Origin: Chitinophaga alhagiae
Lineage (GTDB): Bacteria > Bacteroidota > Bacteroidia > Chitinophagales > Chitinophagaceae
Assembly: GCF_003568665.1 (NCBI RefSeq)
Contig: NZ_QXMH01000001.1
Coordinates: 186,001 to 250,000, forward strand
Length of the DNA: 64,000 nucleotides
Direction: 5' to 3'
The translations under genes and the position numbers were made by a program. Shown piece by piece: positions 8,921 through 18,242 of the stretch. The notes beneath the pieces were generated by a model. The model was given only the letters and a program-made list of their open reading frames with translations, had not been told where the DNA came from and made no database searches. Position 1 is the first letter of the stretch, and each line of letters starts with the position of its first letter.

Positions 8921-10427
8921 AGCCCGGGTTTTGTTTTACTTTCGGTTCTAAACTTAATGTATTCGTTGAAATCGGGAACAGCAACAGGTATCTGTCAGCT
9001 GCGCGGGCCTGCAGGGAAGGCACAATTTCAAAAGCTTTATCGTACCGGACAAGGTCCCACCAGCGTTTACCCTCAAAGACCAGCTCCAGCAAACGTTCTT
9101 TCAATATAGCCGCGTCATTCTGCGCTGGGCTGCCGCTAACAAAGGTATGGGCCGGGAACTGGTCTTTATAGGCACGCTGCCGGATGCGGTTCATTTCGGC
9201 GGCGGGGTCCTGGCTGAGCCCATTTTTGGCCTCCGCCTTCATCAGTATAACATCGGCCAGCCGGTAAATAATAATGTCGCTTACATATTCCCTTACTCCG
9301 CCGGCGGTCACAATGCCGGTGCCTTTCATCACAGCCGCGGTGAAATATACCTGCGTGCCTCCTTCTTCCGAATAAATTTCATAGAACGACGCATCCCTGC
9401 GCGTATCGTCTGTGGTAAACTGGTCCCTCACCAGCGCTGAAGGGCTCCATACACTGTGGCCGGTGCCCGTAGGGCCAATCAGGTCCCGGGTGTACTGCGA
9501 TACGTTGCTGGGCATTAGCCCCGCAAACATATACATATCCCTGAAATAGCTGAAGCCGGCTGCCTCCAGTTCCTGGAAGCGGATTGCCATCAGCACTTCC
9601 CGGTTACCTTTGTTCTGGTACTTGAAAATATCGGCAAAATTGTCCAGCAGCGTTGCATCGGCATCTTCCACTTCCGTACAGGCGTTCAACGCCGCCGTAT
9701 AGTCAGCGGTACCACCATTCAGCCTTTTGGCCGTCCACAGGAAAACTTCCGCTTTCAGCGCATTGGCAGACGGCCTGGACCAGAAATACCTTCCCGCCGG
9801 AATGGAATTGTCCGGGAACAATTGCAGCGCTTCGGCTATGTCAGCCTTTATCTGCTCAAAAATTGCGGCAACAGGGCTGCGTTCCAGGTGTACCAGGGCG
9901 GGGTCATACCCCTCTGTTGGCAGCAAACGCAAAGGCAAATCACCCCAGGTGCGTACCATTACAAAGTATATATAGGCGCGCATGGCATACGCCTGCGCCA
10001 GTGCCCGCTGCTGATCAGCCGCGTTGGCAAAGCTGATGCCCGGCACATATTTGATCAGCAAATTGGCGGTGTTGATAATGGTATAATATCCTTTCCATTC
10101 CACCCCCGAGGAGTAGTTGCCGGTAGCGGCCAGGTTGTTCGGGTTCAGTGTGTTCTGATAAAACAGATCATACCCACCGGTGCCCGCAATACCGAACGTC
10201 ATTACCTCGCTCCTTCCTTCTCCAAGCTGGTAGGTCATTTTATTCATTTCCCGCAGGGAAAAATACATGCCGTTCAACGCGCCCTGCACGTCACTCTCGG
10301 TTTTCCAGAAAGAAGCGTTCGTTATTACGCTAACGGGCTTCACTTCCAGCTCCCGGTTGCAGGATACCGAGCAAATAAATATCAAAAGGAGAACGGGACT
10401 TGTATGTAAAAAAAACTTGTATCTCAT
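8910..10427 (-). CDS. SusD/RagB-family glycan-binding lipoprotein (second SusCD pair)
   Basis: 505 aa with a signal sequence ending in the lipobox CSVSC (Cys23). SusD hallmarks are present: early ALNGMYFSLREM, the TPR-like YAMRAYIYFVMVRTWGDLPL segment near residue 150, and the C-terminal RLLELVFEGKRWWDLVRYDKA. It is an outer-membrane surface lipoprotein that caps the SusC pore and binds the glycan. SusC ends 15 bp upstream and the M14 peptidase overlaps its 3' end, so this is one operon of at least four genes. Confidence 0.95.
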   Translation of the reverse strand: MRYKFFLHTSPVLLLIFICSVSCNRELEVKPVSVITNASFWKTESDVQGALNGMYFSLREMNKMTYQLGEGRSEVMTFGIAGTGGYDLFYQNTLNPNNLAATGNYSSGVEWKGYYTIINTANLLIKYVPGISFANAADQQRALAQAYAMRAYIYFVMVRTWGDLPLRLLPTEGYDPALVHLERSPVAAIFEQIKADIAEALQLFPDNSIPAGRYFWSRPSANALKAEVFLWTAKRLNGGTADYTAALNACTEVEDADATLLDNFADIFKYQNKGNREVLMAIRFQELEAAGFSYFRDMYMFAGLMPSNVSQYTRDLIGPTGTGHSVWSPSALVRDQFTTDDTRRDASFYEIYSEEGGTQVYFTAAVMKGTGIVTAGGVREYVSDIIIYRLADVILMKAEAKNGLSQDPAAEMNRIRQRAYKDQFPAHTFVSGSPAQNDAAILKERLLELVFEGKRWWDLVRYDKAFEIVPSLQARAADRYLLLFPISTNTLSLEPKVKQNPGYEQ

Positions 10428-10442
10428 GACGAACCTGTTTAA

Positions 10443-13400
10443 TTATAAGGTAATATTGATCCCAAAAATGAAGTTTCTTGGAATGGGGTAACGGCCAAAT
10501 TCCTGCCCCCCGTCTTCAGGGTTCAGCCCCATGTATTTGGTAAAATAGTGCAGGTTATTCCCTGTAAAATGGAGGCGAACATTCGTCAGCTTCAGTTTGG
10601 ATAATATTGGCTGCGGCAGGCTGTAGGCCAGAGTCAGCTCCCGGATAGCCAGGTAGTCGCCGGATTCGTAGTATTCCGAATTACCCCGCCGGATGTTGTA
10701 CTCCGTTGCATCCTGCCAGTAGTACCTCGGTACATTGGTGACATCGCCCTGCTTCTTCCAGGAAAGGTCCGCAAATCTTTTCGTCATCACGTTATCCCCG
10801 TCCAGATTAATATCATAAAAAGCCCGGCCGTAATTGTAGATGGTATGCCCGGTAGTATAGTCCAGGCGGAGGGCAAGTGAAAAGTTCTTGTACTGCAGGT
10901 AGTTGGAAATGCCGCCTGTCCACACCGGGTACATATTGCCCACGTACACCATGTCCCTGGAATCTATTTCACCATTACCGTCCGCATCCAGCCAGATAAC
11001 ATCACCTCCGTGTTTGGTTTTATCCGCGGTGGGCGACACACGGTCAACAGGCGCGCCGGCCGCTTGCTCATCTGTAGCATATACGCCGAGCTGCTTGTAC
11101 ATGTAATAGTCCCCTATTCTTCCGCCTTCCTGCAGGCCGCCCTTCCACTGGTATGACTTGGAGGGCGCGTCCCATACATAGCTGCCTCCCACCCGGTTTC
11201 TTTCAATACCGTTTTCCGGCAGGCTTAAAATAGTGCCAATGGTTTTGGCCGCGTTGAAGGAAAGCGTCCAGGAAAAGCGGCTGGTGGGGGCCAGGGGTTG
11301 TATGCTAGCCTCCAGTTCAATTCCTTTGTTCTCCAGGCTGCCGTAGTTGGTGAGTATGCCGGTGAAACCGGTGGAGCCGGGCAGGGTGAGCGTGGTAATC
11401 AGATCGTCCGTTACGCGCCGGTAAGCGTCAAACATAATTTGCACACGGTTATTCAACAGGCCAATGTCTGTACCAACGTTCACGGTTTTGGAACGTTCCC
11501 ACCGCAAGTCCGGGTTCGGAATGCCGGTATTCTGGATCACAGGCCCGCCGGCATATTGCCCTCCTACGCTATAGGTGCCCTGCGCTGTAAAGTCGCCCAG
11601 CTGGCTGATATTGCCGTTCACCCCGTAACTGGCCCGCAGCTTGACGGTAGAGAACATTTTGGGAACAGATGCCCAGAAATCTTCATTGTGCATGTTCCAG
11701 CCCACGGAGATGCCCGGAAAATAGCCCCACTTGTTCTGCTCTCCCAGGTTGGAAGCGCCGTCGTACCGCATGTTGATGGACAGCAAGTATTTTTGTTTAT
11801 AGTCATAATTGATGCGGGAAAAGTACCCGAGGATCACCTGGTCGCTCAACGTGCTGCTCATGGATACGAACTGCCCCACCGCATTGAGGGTGGGTATCAG
11901 GTCTGTAGAAGCGCCCTGGCCCGCAGCGGCCACTGAATAAGCGCTGCGCTTGAAATAGGAGAAACCGGCCTTAACATCAAGGTGATGGTCCCTGATGGCC
12001 TTTACGTAGGTCAGCACGGCGTCTGCCTGTATCTGGTTGTTGCGCGAATCGTTGGCCGATGCGGCGCGCGTTGACACAATACGGCCTGACCCGTTACCAT
12101 ACGTTGGCTGGAAAGACCGGTTGAACCCGAATGTGCTGTTGTGAGACACCTGCGGTTCAAATGACAGGCCGTCCGCTATATCCCACCGCGCACCTGCGGT
12201 GAGGGTCAGGTTGTAAGAACGGTTCTCCGCATCCCGGTTCTTCATATGATAATCAGGGTTGCCCTGGTTGATCCGCCCCGGCGCCAGCGTACCATCTTCA
12301 TACGTATACTTGGCAGTGGGCCGGGTGGCGGCTCCCCAGAAGGTGTAACTGTCAGACACCAGCCGGTTGTCAACCGCCTGTGCAAACATGGTCCGCGCAA
12401 AAAACTTCAGCTTGTTGGTGGCGTACAGGTCACCGTTCAGGTTAAACGTCAGCCTTTTGTAGAAGGTGGTTTTAGCGGTGCCGGACGCATCGAGGTAGCC
12501 AACGCCTGCGTTAAAGGTGGCTTTTTCCGTTCCCCCGGACACAGACAGGTGATGACTGGAAGAAATACCGGTCTGCATGGCCAGCGCCTGGAAATCCGTT
12601 TCTTTATAGATAATCGTTTTTGAAGGGTCTACCGGGTCCGGCATAGACTGCCAGCCTTCGTTCAGCTTATGCCGGTTGGCATCGGTCAGGTACATGGTGG
12701 TATAATCCGTATTCTTGGTAAAGTCATTACCGGTACCATATCCCAACGGCTGGGCAAGCCTTCCCAGGTAGGTAGGCAATTTTCCCGCTACCGCCACTGT
12801 TCCCAGGCGCCCCAGCGTAATGTACTGCTCCGCGGATGCCAGTTCGAATAAACGTACCACTTTGGACGTGGTAACATCCCCGGAGTACGTTACCTGCGTT
12901 TTACCGGCCTTTCCCGATTTGGTGGTGATCAACACCACCCCGTTAGACCCGCGGGCGCCATATATGGCCGTTGAAGCGGCGTCTTTCAGTACCTGGATGG
13001 ATTCCACATCGTCTGGCGATATATTGTTAATGGTCCTGATAACACCGTCTACGATATATAAGGGTGCGGCCCCGTTGGGGTTATTGATAGAGGTCCCGCC
13101 CCTGACAATGATGCGGGGCGCCGTTCCGGGCTGGCCGGAAGTTGTTTGCACCTTTACGCCCGCCAGGGCCCCCTGCATGGCGGTACCCACATTGGCATAG
13201 GATATATTTTCCAGCACTTTATTGTCCAGCTTGCTGATAGCGGTGGTAACGGTTGCCCGGGACTGTTTGCCGTAACCCACTACTACCACGCCTTCCAGCT
13301 CCGAGGCTTTTTCCTGCAACGCAATATTCAGTTCCTGTTCGCCGGTTACCCGTACCTCATAAGGCTCATAACCCATGAGGCGAAATTCCAGCTCTCCGCC

Positions 13401-13670
13401 GCCGGCCGGCAGCAGCAATTGGAAGCGGCCCGATCCGTCTGTGGTGGTACCCGTTCCGGATGATTTAAGGCGTACGGTCACGCCCGGCAACCCCTGGCCT
13501 CCCGCTTCCCTGACAGTGCCATGAACGCGGACCTGCTGGGCCATCACGTTCAGACAGCCCAATAATATGGCTATCACCAGGCAGGCGGCTTTAAAGAGAA
13601 AAGCATGCCTTAACGGCTTCCTCAAAAAAACAGTTGACCCATTTTTTTCAAAAAAATACCTGTACATCAT
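10443..13670 (-). CDS. SusC/RagA-family TonB-dependent outer-membrane transporter (second SusCD pair)
   Basis: 1075 aa. After a long N-terminal region with a signal peptide ending near NVMAQQ there is a carboxypeptidase-regulatory-like domain (about 47-125, GTVREAGGQGLPGVTV) and then the plug domain (about 130-240) with VVVVGYGKQSRATVTT and the SusC signature around PLYIVDGVI. The rest is the 22-strand barrel, ending in an aromatic-rich terminal strand (RNFIFGINITL). There is no STN domain, so it is not expected to signal through a FecR protein. Two initiation codons in tandem and later Met residues make the exact start uncertain. It is the first gene of the operon ending at the terminator near 5987, unless transcription reads through from the beta-helix gene 129 bp upstream. 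Confidence 0.95.
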   Translation of the reverse strand: MMYRYFFEKNGSTVFLRKPLRHAFLFKAACLVIAILLGCLNVMAQQVRVHGTVREAGGQGLPGVTVRLKSSGTGTTTDGSGRFQLLLPAGGGELEFRLMGYEPYEVRVTGEQELNIALQEKASELEGVVVVGYGKQSRATVTTAISKLDNKVLENISYANVGTAMQGALAGVKVQTTSGQPGTAPRIIVRGGTSINNPNGAAPLYIVDGVIRTINNISPDDVESIQVLKDAASTAIYGARGSNGVVLITTKSGKAGKTQVTYSGDVTTSKVVRLFELASAEQYITLGRLGTVAVAGKLPTYLGRLAQPLGYGTGNDFTKNTDYTTMYLTDANRHKLNEGWQSMPDPVDPSKTIIYKETDFQALAMQTGISSSHHLSVSGGTEKATFNAGVGYLDASGTAKTTFYKRLTFNLNGDLYATNKLKFFARTMFAQAVDNRLVSDSYTFWGAATRPTAKYTYEDGTLAPGRINQGNPDYHMKNRDAENRSYNLTLTAGARWDIADGLSFEPQVSHNSTFGFNRSFQPTYGNGSGRIVSTRAASANDSRNNQIQADAVLTYVKAIRDHHLDVKAGFSYFKRSAYSVAAAGQGASTDLIPTLNAVGQFVSMSSTLSDQVILGYFSRINYDYKQKYLLSINMRYDGASNLGEQNKWGYFPGISVGWNMHNEDFWASVPKMFSTVKLRASYGVNGNISQLGDFTAQGTYSVGGQYAGGPVIQNTGIPNPDLRWERSKTVNVGTDIGLLNNRVQIMFDAYRRVTDDLITTLTLPGSTGFTGILTNYGSLENKGIELEASIQPLAPTSRFSWTLSFNAAKTIGTILSLPENGIERNRVGGSYVWDAPSKSYQWKGGLQEGGRIGDYYMYKQLGVYATDEQAAGAPVDRVSPTADKTKHGGDVIWLDADGNGEIDSRDMVYVGNMYPVWTGGISNYLQYKNFSLALRLDYTTGHTIYNYGRAFYDINLDGDNVMTKRFADLSWKKQGDVTNVPRYYWQDATEYNIRRGNSEYYESGDYLAIRELTLAYSLPQPILSKLKLTNVRLHFTGNNLHYFTKYMGLNPEDGGQEFGRYPIPRNFIFGINITL

Positions 13671-13799
13671 TGTATTAATTTTATTAACAATCGCTAGTGA
13701 GTGAAGAGAGTAGCGTAATCACATGTATAATCGTCTAATGGTATGCAACGTATCCAGTCTTAAAAGTAGGTTGATAAATGTGTTAAATCACCTGAATAA

Positions 13800-15041
13800 T
13801 TATGGAATACTAATACTATCCTTCATTTTTTCAAATGCTTCCCTGAACAGATGGCCCCATGGCGCTTCCAGTGTTGCCAGCCAGCCTGCATCAAATGCCC
13901 CGTCTGCCGCGGCGGCCTGTTCCGGGCGGCTGAACGCCAGCCCGCCGGCGCCAAGCCGGCTTGTTTTCAGGTCAACATTGCCGGCAATACGCACCTGCCT
14001 GTCTCCATGTTCCTTTGCCAGAAACTGTACGTTTTCCATCAATATGCCCAACCCGGCAGCCGGGTGGGTTGCCTCCAATATGACGGGCCTGAAGGCGGCG
14101 CAGTACACCAGGGCGTTCCGCAGCGCATGGTACGCGGGCCTTTCGGGTTTTTCATTGAGGAAGTATACATCCACGCCCGCACAATCCCTGATGAGCACGT
14201 TATTATAAGTGGTAAAACTGTTCCCGGTATCACAGATGCCAGTGCCGTTACCTGCCGATATGAACCCTTCTACGTGAAAAGCACAGTCCGCATGGGCGCT
14301 AATACCATCGTCACCATTATACCAGGCCTGTATCTGTTCAAAACGTACCCGGTGTACCTGGCCCGTAATACCAAACCCGTCGTTATAAAAATTCTCGCAC
14401 TTTATATTGCGGACGATCACATCGTGGACCTTACCGGAAAACTGCACGCCGGTTGGGCGTACGGGGATCTTAATGTCCAGTTCCTGCAATGTGCGGGCGG
14501 GGTCTGTCTTCAGGTAAAACGCACCTTCCGCCTGTACAAACGTCCATTCGAAAGGCTTCAGCTCCGCCGGGTCCCGAAAAGGTTCGTTATGCCCTTTCAG
14601 GCACCGCCCCATCCGCTCCATTTTACCATCAAACAGGAAAAAGTAGCGCCTTACTATGTCCATGTTAGCGCGTAACTGCCTGAACAAGGTGTCGTTCCTG
14701 TACAGTCCGTTTCCCAGATGCTCCCATTCCTGCGGGTTGACCGGCACACTTCCGGACAGGCGCACCCCGTTGCCTTCCACAATGATCGGTTTGCCTGGCG
14801 TACCGCTCCGGTCGTGAAAAAAAAGGAAGTCGTGCCAGGCCGTTTCCGTTGGCATCAGATGAATAACCGTTCCCGGCACGGCCAGTGATACCGCCCGCTG
14901 CAAGGATTGAACAGCTTGTTGCGGGCTGCTGCCGTTACCGGCGTCGTTCCCTTTTCCGGGATGAACGTAAATATGCTGGGCCCATACGGACCCCGGCAAC
15001 AGGGTTGCCATGCAGCACAAAACATAAAACAAGCAGCGCAT
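13800..15041 (-). CDS. Secreted right-handed beta-helix protein (polysaccharide lyase-like fold)
   Basis: 413 aa with a signal peptide (LFYVLCCMATLLPGSVWAQ). It opens with the typical parallel beta-helix entry HIYVHPGKGNDAGNGSSP, then AVQSLQRAVSLAVPGTVIHL, as in pectate-lyase and alginate-epimerase-like helices. The middle carries repeated short strands (VHDVIVRNIKCENFYNDGFGI). No catalytic Asp/Lys/Arg set could be assigned, so lyase activity is only a possibility. It starts 12 bp after the TIM-barrel/HEAT gene and closes the first SusCD operon. Confidence 0.75.
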   Translation of the reverse strand: MRCLFYVLCCMATLLPGSVWAQHIYVHPGKGNDAGNGSSPQQAVQSLQRAVSLAVPGTVIHLMPTETAWHDFLFFHDRSGTPGKPIIVEGNGVRLSGSVPVNPQEWEHLGNGLYRNDTLFRQLRANMDIVRRYFFLFDGKMERMGRCLKGHNEPFRDPAELKPFEWTFVQAEGAFYLKTDPARTLQELDIKIPVRPTGVQFSGKVHDVIVRNIKCENFYNDGFGITGQVHRVRFEQIQAWYNGDDGISAHADCAFHVEGFISAGNGTGICDTGNSFTTYNNVLIRDCAGVDVYFLNEKPERPAYHALRNALVYCAAFRPVILEATHPAAGLGILMENVQFLAKEHGDRQVRIAGNVDLKTSRLGAGGLAFSRPEQAAAADGAFDAGWLATLEAPWGHLFREAFEKMKDSISIP

Positions 15042-15053
15042 AGCGTATCATTT

Positions 15054-17225
15054 TTATTTTGGTCCTTTCATAAAATCCGGCCGCAGGCCAAACAGCAGGT
15101 CGTTCTCTTTCGCTGATATCAGGTTGAACGCGTTGGGGCCTTTCTTTTCCCGGTACACCAATACCCGCCAGGCCATTTCAGCCAGCTGCCCGTCTGCGTG
15201 TTGCGTGCGGAAGGCATGCAGGAGGTTTTCTCCTTCCTCGCCGCCATCAAGCAGGGCCTGGCCAACAGAGCGGTACCCCCAGGAAAGGTCTGACCGCGTT
15301 GAACCATTGCCGTACCGTTTAAACACTTCGCCCAGCGCGCCAATAATTTCAGCCTGTTTGGCGGCCGCCGCCTCATCTTTACGCTGCATCAGCTCACCCA
15401 GCGAAACGGCCGCCCGGCATTGCGTAACCACATCCGGATGCCGCAGGGCCGCTATCAGCACCTGCACTGCTTCCGGATTATTGCGCAGCTTGCCCAAACC
15501 GCGGGCGCTGGTATACCTTACGTACCCGTCTTTATCCTGCAGGCCCTTCCGGTATACGGGCGCCAGGTCCGGGAAGGCCTTTATGTCCAGTATGCGCATG
15601 GCCGTAAGCCGTACTTCCGGTACTTTATGAAATTGTGCCGCCTGTATAAACTCTTCTTTGGGAAATGGCTGCATGCGATGCAAATAGGCATGGCACACTT
15701 CCAGTAGCGGATGGCTCTTACGCCGCCCCACCAGGTCAAATATTTTCCGGACAGATTGCGGCCCTGTTAACTGTGACAGCGCATGTATGGCCATGCTCTG
15801 CACCCCTACCTCCACATCGCTGAGCGCATGTTCCATGGCCGGTATGGCCGCCCTGTCCCCTATTTTCGCCAGCGCCAGCAACGCCATGCGCCGCGTGATC
15901 ACATTCCCGCTTTTCAGCAGGGGCAATACCAGCGCCGCATCGGCCGTACTGCTCCCCTCCGCCACCTGGCAAAGGAAGCGCAGTTTTTCGTATACGCTGC
16001 CTGACTTCAGCGCAGCCACCGTTTGCACCGGAAGGGGGCTTCTCAGGATATAGTCTGCGTCTTTGCCCAGGGTGAGAATTGTTTTGATGCCCTGCCGCCG
16101 CAGGTCCTTCCACAAATCATTATAAGGGCCGGAGGTACATGTGCTGATATCAGCAGATGTGCCCCTTGCCAGGAAGGCCAGGTCAAGGGCGGTTTTAGCC
16201 GCCAGGCCCCCGTTCACCCCGCCGTACACCAGCAACCTGTCTACAATACCGTTTTGCACCCACTGGCTGATATCCATATACATGTTACCGATTGTAGTAT
16301 GCGTATGCGGCAGGGTGGCCCAGGTCATCGGCTTGTTCGGCATAACGGGGTCGAGAAAAACGCCCAGCCCCATTCCTTCTTTTACCAGCGCTTCTTTCAG
16401 CTCTTTAAAGAACAGCGTTACATATTCTCCCCGCAACTTGCGCCAGGCATGTACACTGGCCATTTTGGTAAACGGCTCGCGGCGGATGTCAATACCATAC
16501 CGTTTTTTAAACTCCGCAACAACCGGCTCGCTGTACCCGAACTCATCTTCGAACCGCAAGGAAAAATTTTCCACATAGGTCAAAAACGCCACCCCTTTGT
16601 AACCGGCCTCTTTTGCCAGTTGCACGTGCAGGTCTATCAACGCCTTCCTGGCTGCCGGATAGGCCAGTTCAATAGTGCCGCCCTGCCTTCTGTAGCCGTA
16701 CTTGTCAACCGGTACCCATTCCGGGTGGTCTATGCGGAGCCTGGACTCAAAGCAGAAAGGGAAGTCATTGAAACCGGGCGTATCTGCCGGCGAGCCCCAG
16801 TCTCCCAGGGTAGACACGCCCCATACATCAATGCCCACTTCAGCCCCCGCCCTGGTCACCAACCGCTCTACCTTCACATTTTCTATCAGGTGCCTGAACC
16901 AGCGCATAGCGGTGGCATACCGGTAGTTTTCCGGCCGAAAATAGAGGGTACGGACCCAGGCTGCTTCCTGCAATCCCCGCCAATACAAAGTTTTGGTGTT
17001 GTACAGCTCCTTCATCATGGCCAGGGCATCACGGATAGACCTGTCTGAATCAATGGCCATGGATTCGCCCAGCCAGTGGTTATCGCCGGTGCTAATGAAA
17101 TTATCTACCGATTCAACATGCGGCTTGCCCGTTTCTCTCGCCTGCTGCCCAATGGCATGCAGCGCGGAAAAAGGAAAACACCATAAAAAAACAGGGATGA
17201 TCATCCCCAACCTGCTACGTATCAT
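15054..17225 (-). CDS. Secreted TIM-barrel glycosidase-like protein with C-terminal HEAT repeats
   Basis: 723 aa with a signal peptide. Residues about 30-410 resemble the glycoside-hydrolase-like TIM barrels of hypothetical families: GVSTLGDWG, GYKGVAFLTYVENFS with an acidic residue at a strand end, and MGLGVFLDPVMPNKP. Residues about 415-700 contain alpha-helical HEAT/PBS-type repeats: ITRRMALLALAKIGDRAAIP, VGVQSMAIHALSQL, VRLTAMRILDI, VRYTSARGLGKLRNNPEAV. The HEAT half probably mediates protein contact. The combination is uncommon, and I cannot name a GH family. Gaps are 72 bp to the DUF5017 gene upstream and 12 bp to the beta-helix gene downstream. Confidence 0.7.
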   Translation of the reverse strand: MIRSRLGMIIPVFLWCFPFSALHAIGQQARETGKPHVESVDNFISTGDNHWLGESMAIDSDRSIRDALAMMKELYNTKTLYWRGLQEAAWVRTLYFRPENYRYATAMRWFRHLIENVKVERLVTRAGAEVGIDVWGVSTLGDWGSPADTPGFNDFPFCFESRLRIDHPEWVPVDKYGYRRQGGTIELAYPAARKALIDLHVQLAKEAGYKGVAFLTYVENFSLRFEDEFGYSEPVVAEFKKRYGIDIRREPFTKMASVHAWRKLRGEYVTLFFKELKEALVKEGMGLGVFLDPVMPNKPMTWATLPHTHTTIGNMYMDISQWVQNGIVDRLLVYGGVNGGLAAKTALDLAFLARGTSADISTCTSGPYNDLWKDLRRQGIKTILTLGKDADYILRSPLPVQTVAALKSGSVYEKLRFLCQVAEGSSTADAALVLPLLKSGNVITRRMALLALAKIGDRAAIPAMEHALSDVEVGVQSMAIHALSQLTGPQSVRKIFDLVGRRKSHPLLEVCHAYLHRMQPFPKEEFIQAAQFHKVPEVRLTAMRILDIKAFPDLAPVYRKGLQDKDGYVRYTSARGLGKLRNNPEAVQVLIAALRHPDVVTQCRAAVSLGELMQRKDEAAAAKQAEIIGALGEVFKRYGNGSTRSDLSWGYRSVGQALLDGGEEGENLLHAFRTQHADGQLAEMAWRVLVYREKKGPNAFNLISAKENDLLFGLRPDFMKGPK

Positions 17226-17297
17226 AATTAATCAGGGGAAAAAAGGGGCAGCTCTATTGGCGGCAAGGCTATAAAGCTACCCCGGGTAAAAGTGTAA

Positions 17298-18224
17298 TCA
17301 AGGAGTAATGGTAACCGTTATTTCTTTCACCACCTGGTGCCCGCCGTACACGTTGTGATTGGAGGCAACAAATATGGCTTTATAAGTGCCCGGGGTTCTA
17401 TAGCTGTAGCTGTACGTAGCCTTTGGCGCCTCCAGGGGGGCTTTTATGCCCACCGCCCTGTCTGGCCCGTTATCAAAGTTATTCACTTCAAAGGGGGCCG
17501 TAATGGCCCAGGTGGTCAGCTCCGGGTCCGCGGCGGCCGTGAAGGTGTTGCCCAGCATGGTGAGCCGGGTTGCAGACACCGATGATCTTGAGATGGCCTG
17601 TGTAGAATCCTGGTCTATGATATGAAAACCCACATTGTTCATATCCGCAACAACCAGGTTGCCGATACTGCTGGCGGTGGTAAGGGAAAAGCTCTGCACC
17701 ATCCATGACCGGGCAGCGCCATTTGCTACCTGTGGTTTTGTATGGTATTTGAAAGCCAGGTAGAGCCTTTTTCCCGGCTTCTTCAGGTCAGACAGGTTTT
17801 GGTTGCCGGATGCCACGAACGTAGCGGCAGTTCCCCAAACAAACCGGTCTGAGATATCCACCCAGTTGCCGTTCTGGATGCTGGTATAGTTGTCATACTG
17901 CCCGTCAAAGTCAGAAGACGCCCAGAGCGAAAACTGGTTGGCCTGCGCCCCGCCGGATACCGCGCTTTGAAAGCTCAGCTTCAGATCCCCAGCCTCTACC
18001 ACACGCCCGTTCCGAAACTCGTAGTCCCTTCCGGTTTCGCCGGAGAAAAAGGAGATGGTACCGGCATCCCCTTCCAGGATGAAGTCAATTTTTTCGTTCG
18101 CCTTGTACGTATTTTTATTCAGGCGTACGTTAAAGTCCGGCACGCCGTTCAGGACGGGCAGTTCTTTATTGCATGACAGTATGGCCATGCACAAAAAGAC
18201 TCCCAGTATATATTTACAGTTCAT
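17298..18224 (-). CDS. DUF5017-type surface lipoprotein, SusE/F-like position
   Basis: 308 aa, lipobox AILSC with Cys18. The N-terminal domain (NKNTYKANEKIDFILEGDAG, then SFFSGETGRDYEFRNGR) fits DUF5017. The C-terminal 45 residues look like a PKD/Ig strand set (YSYRTPGTYKAIFVASNHN). Located 18 bp after SusD, it occupies the usual place of an accessory surface glycan-binding protein, and I infer such a role. Outer-membrane anchoring is predicted from the lipobox. Confidence 0.78.
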   Translation of the reverse strand: MNCKYILGVFLCMAILSCNKELPVLNGVPDFNVRLNKNTYKANEKIDFILEGDAGTISFFSGETGRDYEFRNGRVVEAGDLKLSFQSAVSGGAQANQFSLWASSDFDGQYDNYTSIQNGNWVDISDRFVWGTAATFVASGNQNLSDLKKPGKRLYLAFKYHTKPQVANGAARSWMVQSFSLTTASSIGNLVVADMNNVGFHIIDQDSTQAISRSSVSATRLTMLGNTFTAAADPELTTWAITAPFEVNNFDNGPDRAVGIKAPLEAPKATYSYSYRTPGTYKAIFVASNHNVYGGHQVVKEITVTITP

Positions 18225-18242
18225 AACAGATTCGTTTTCGAA

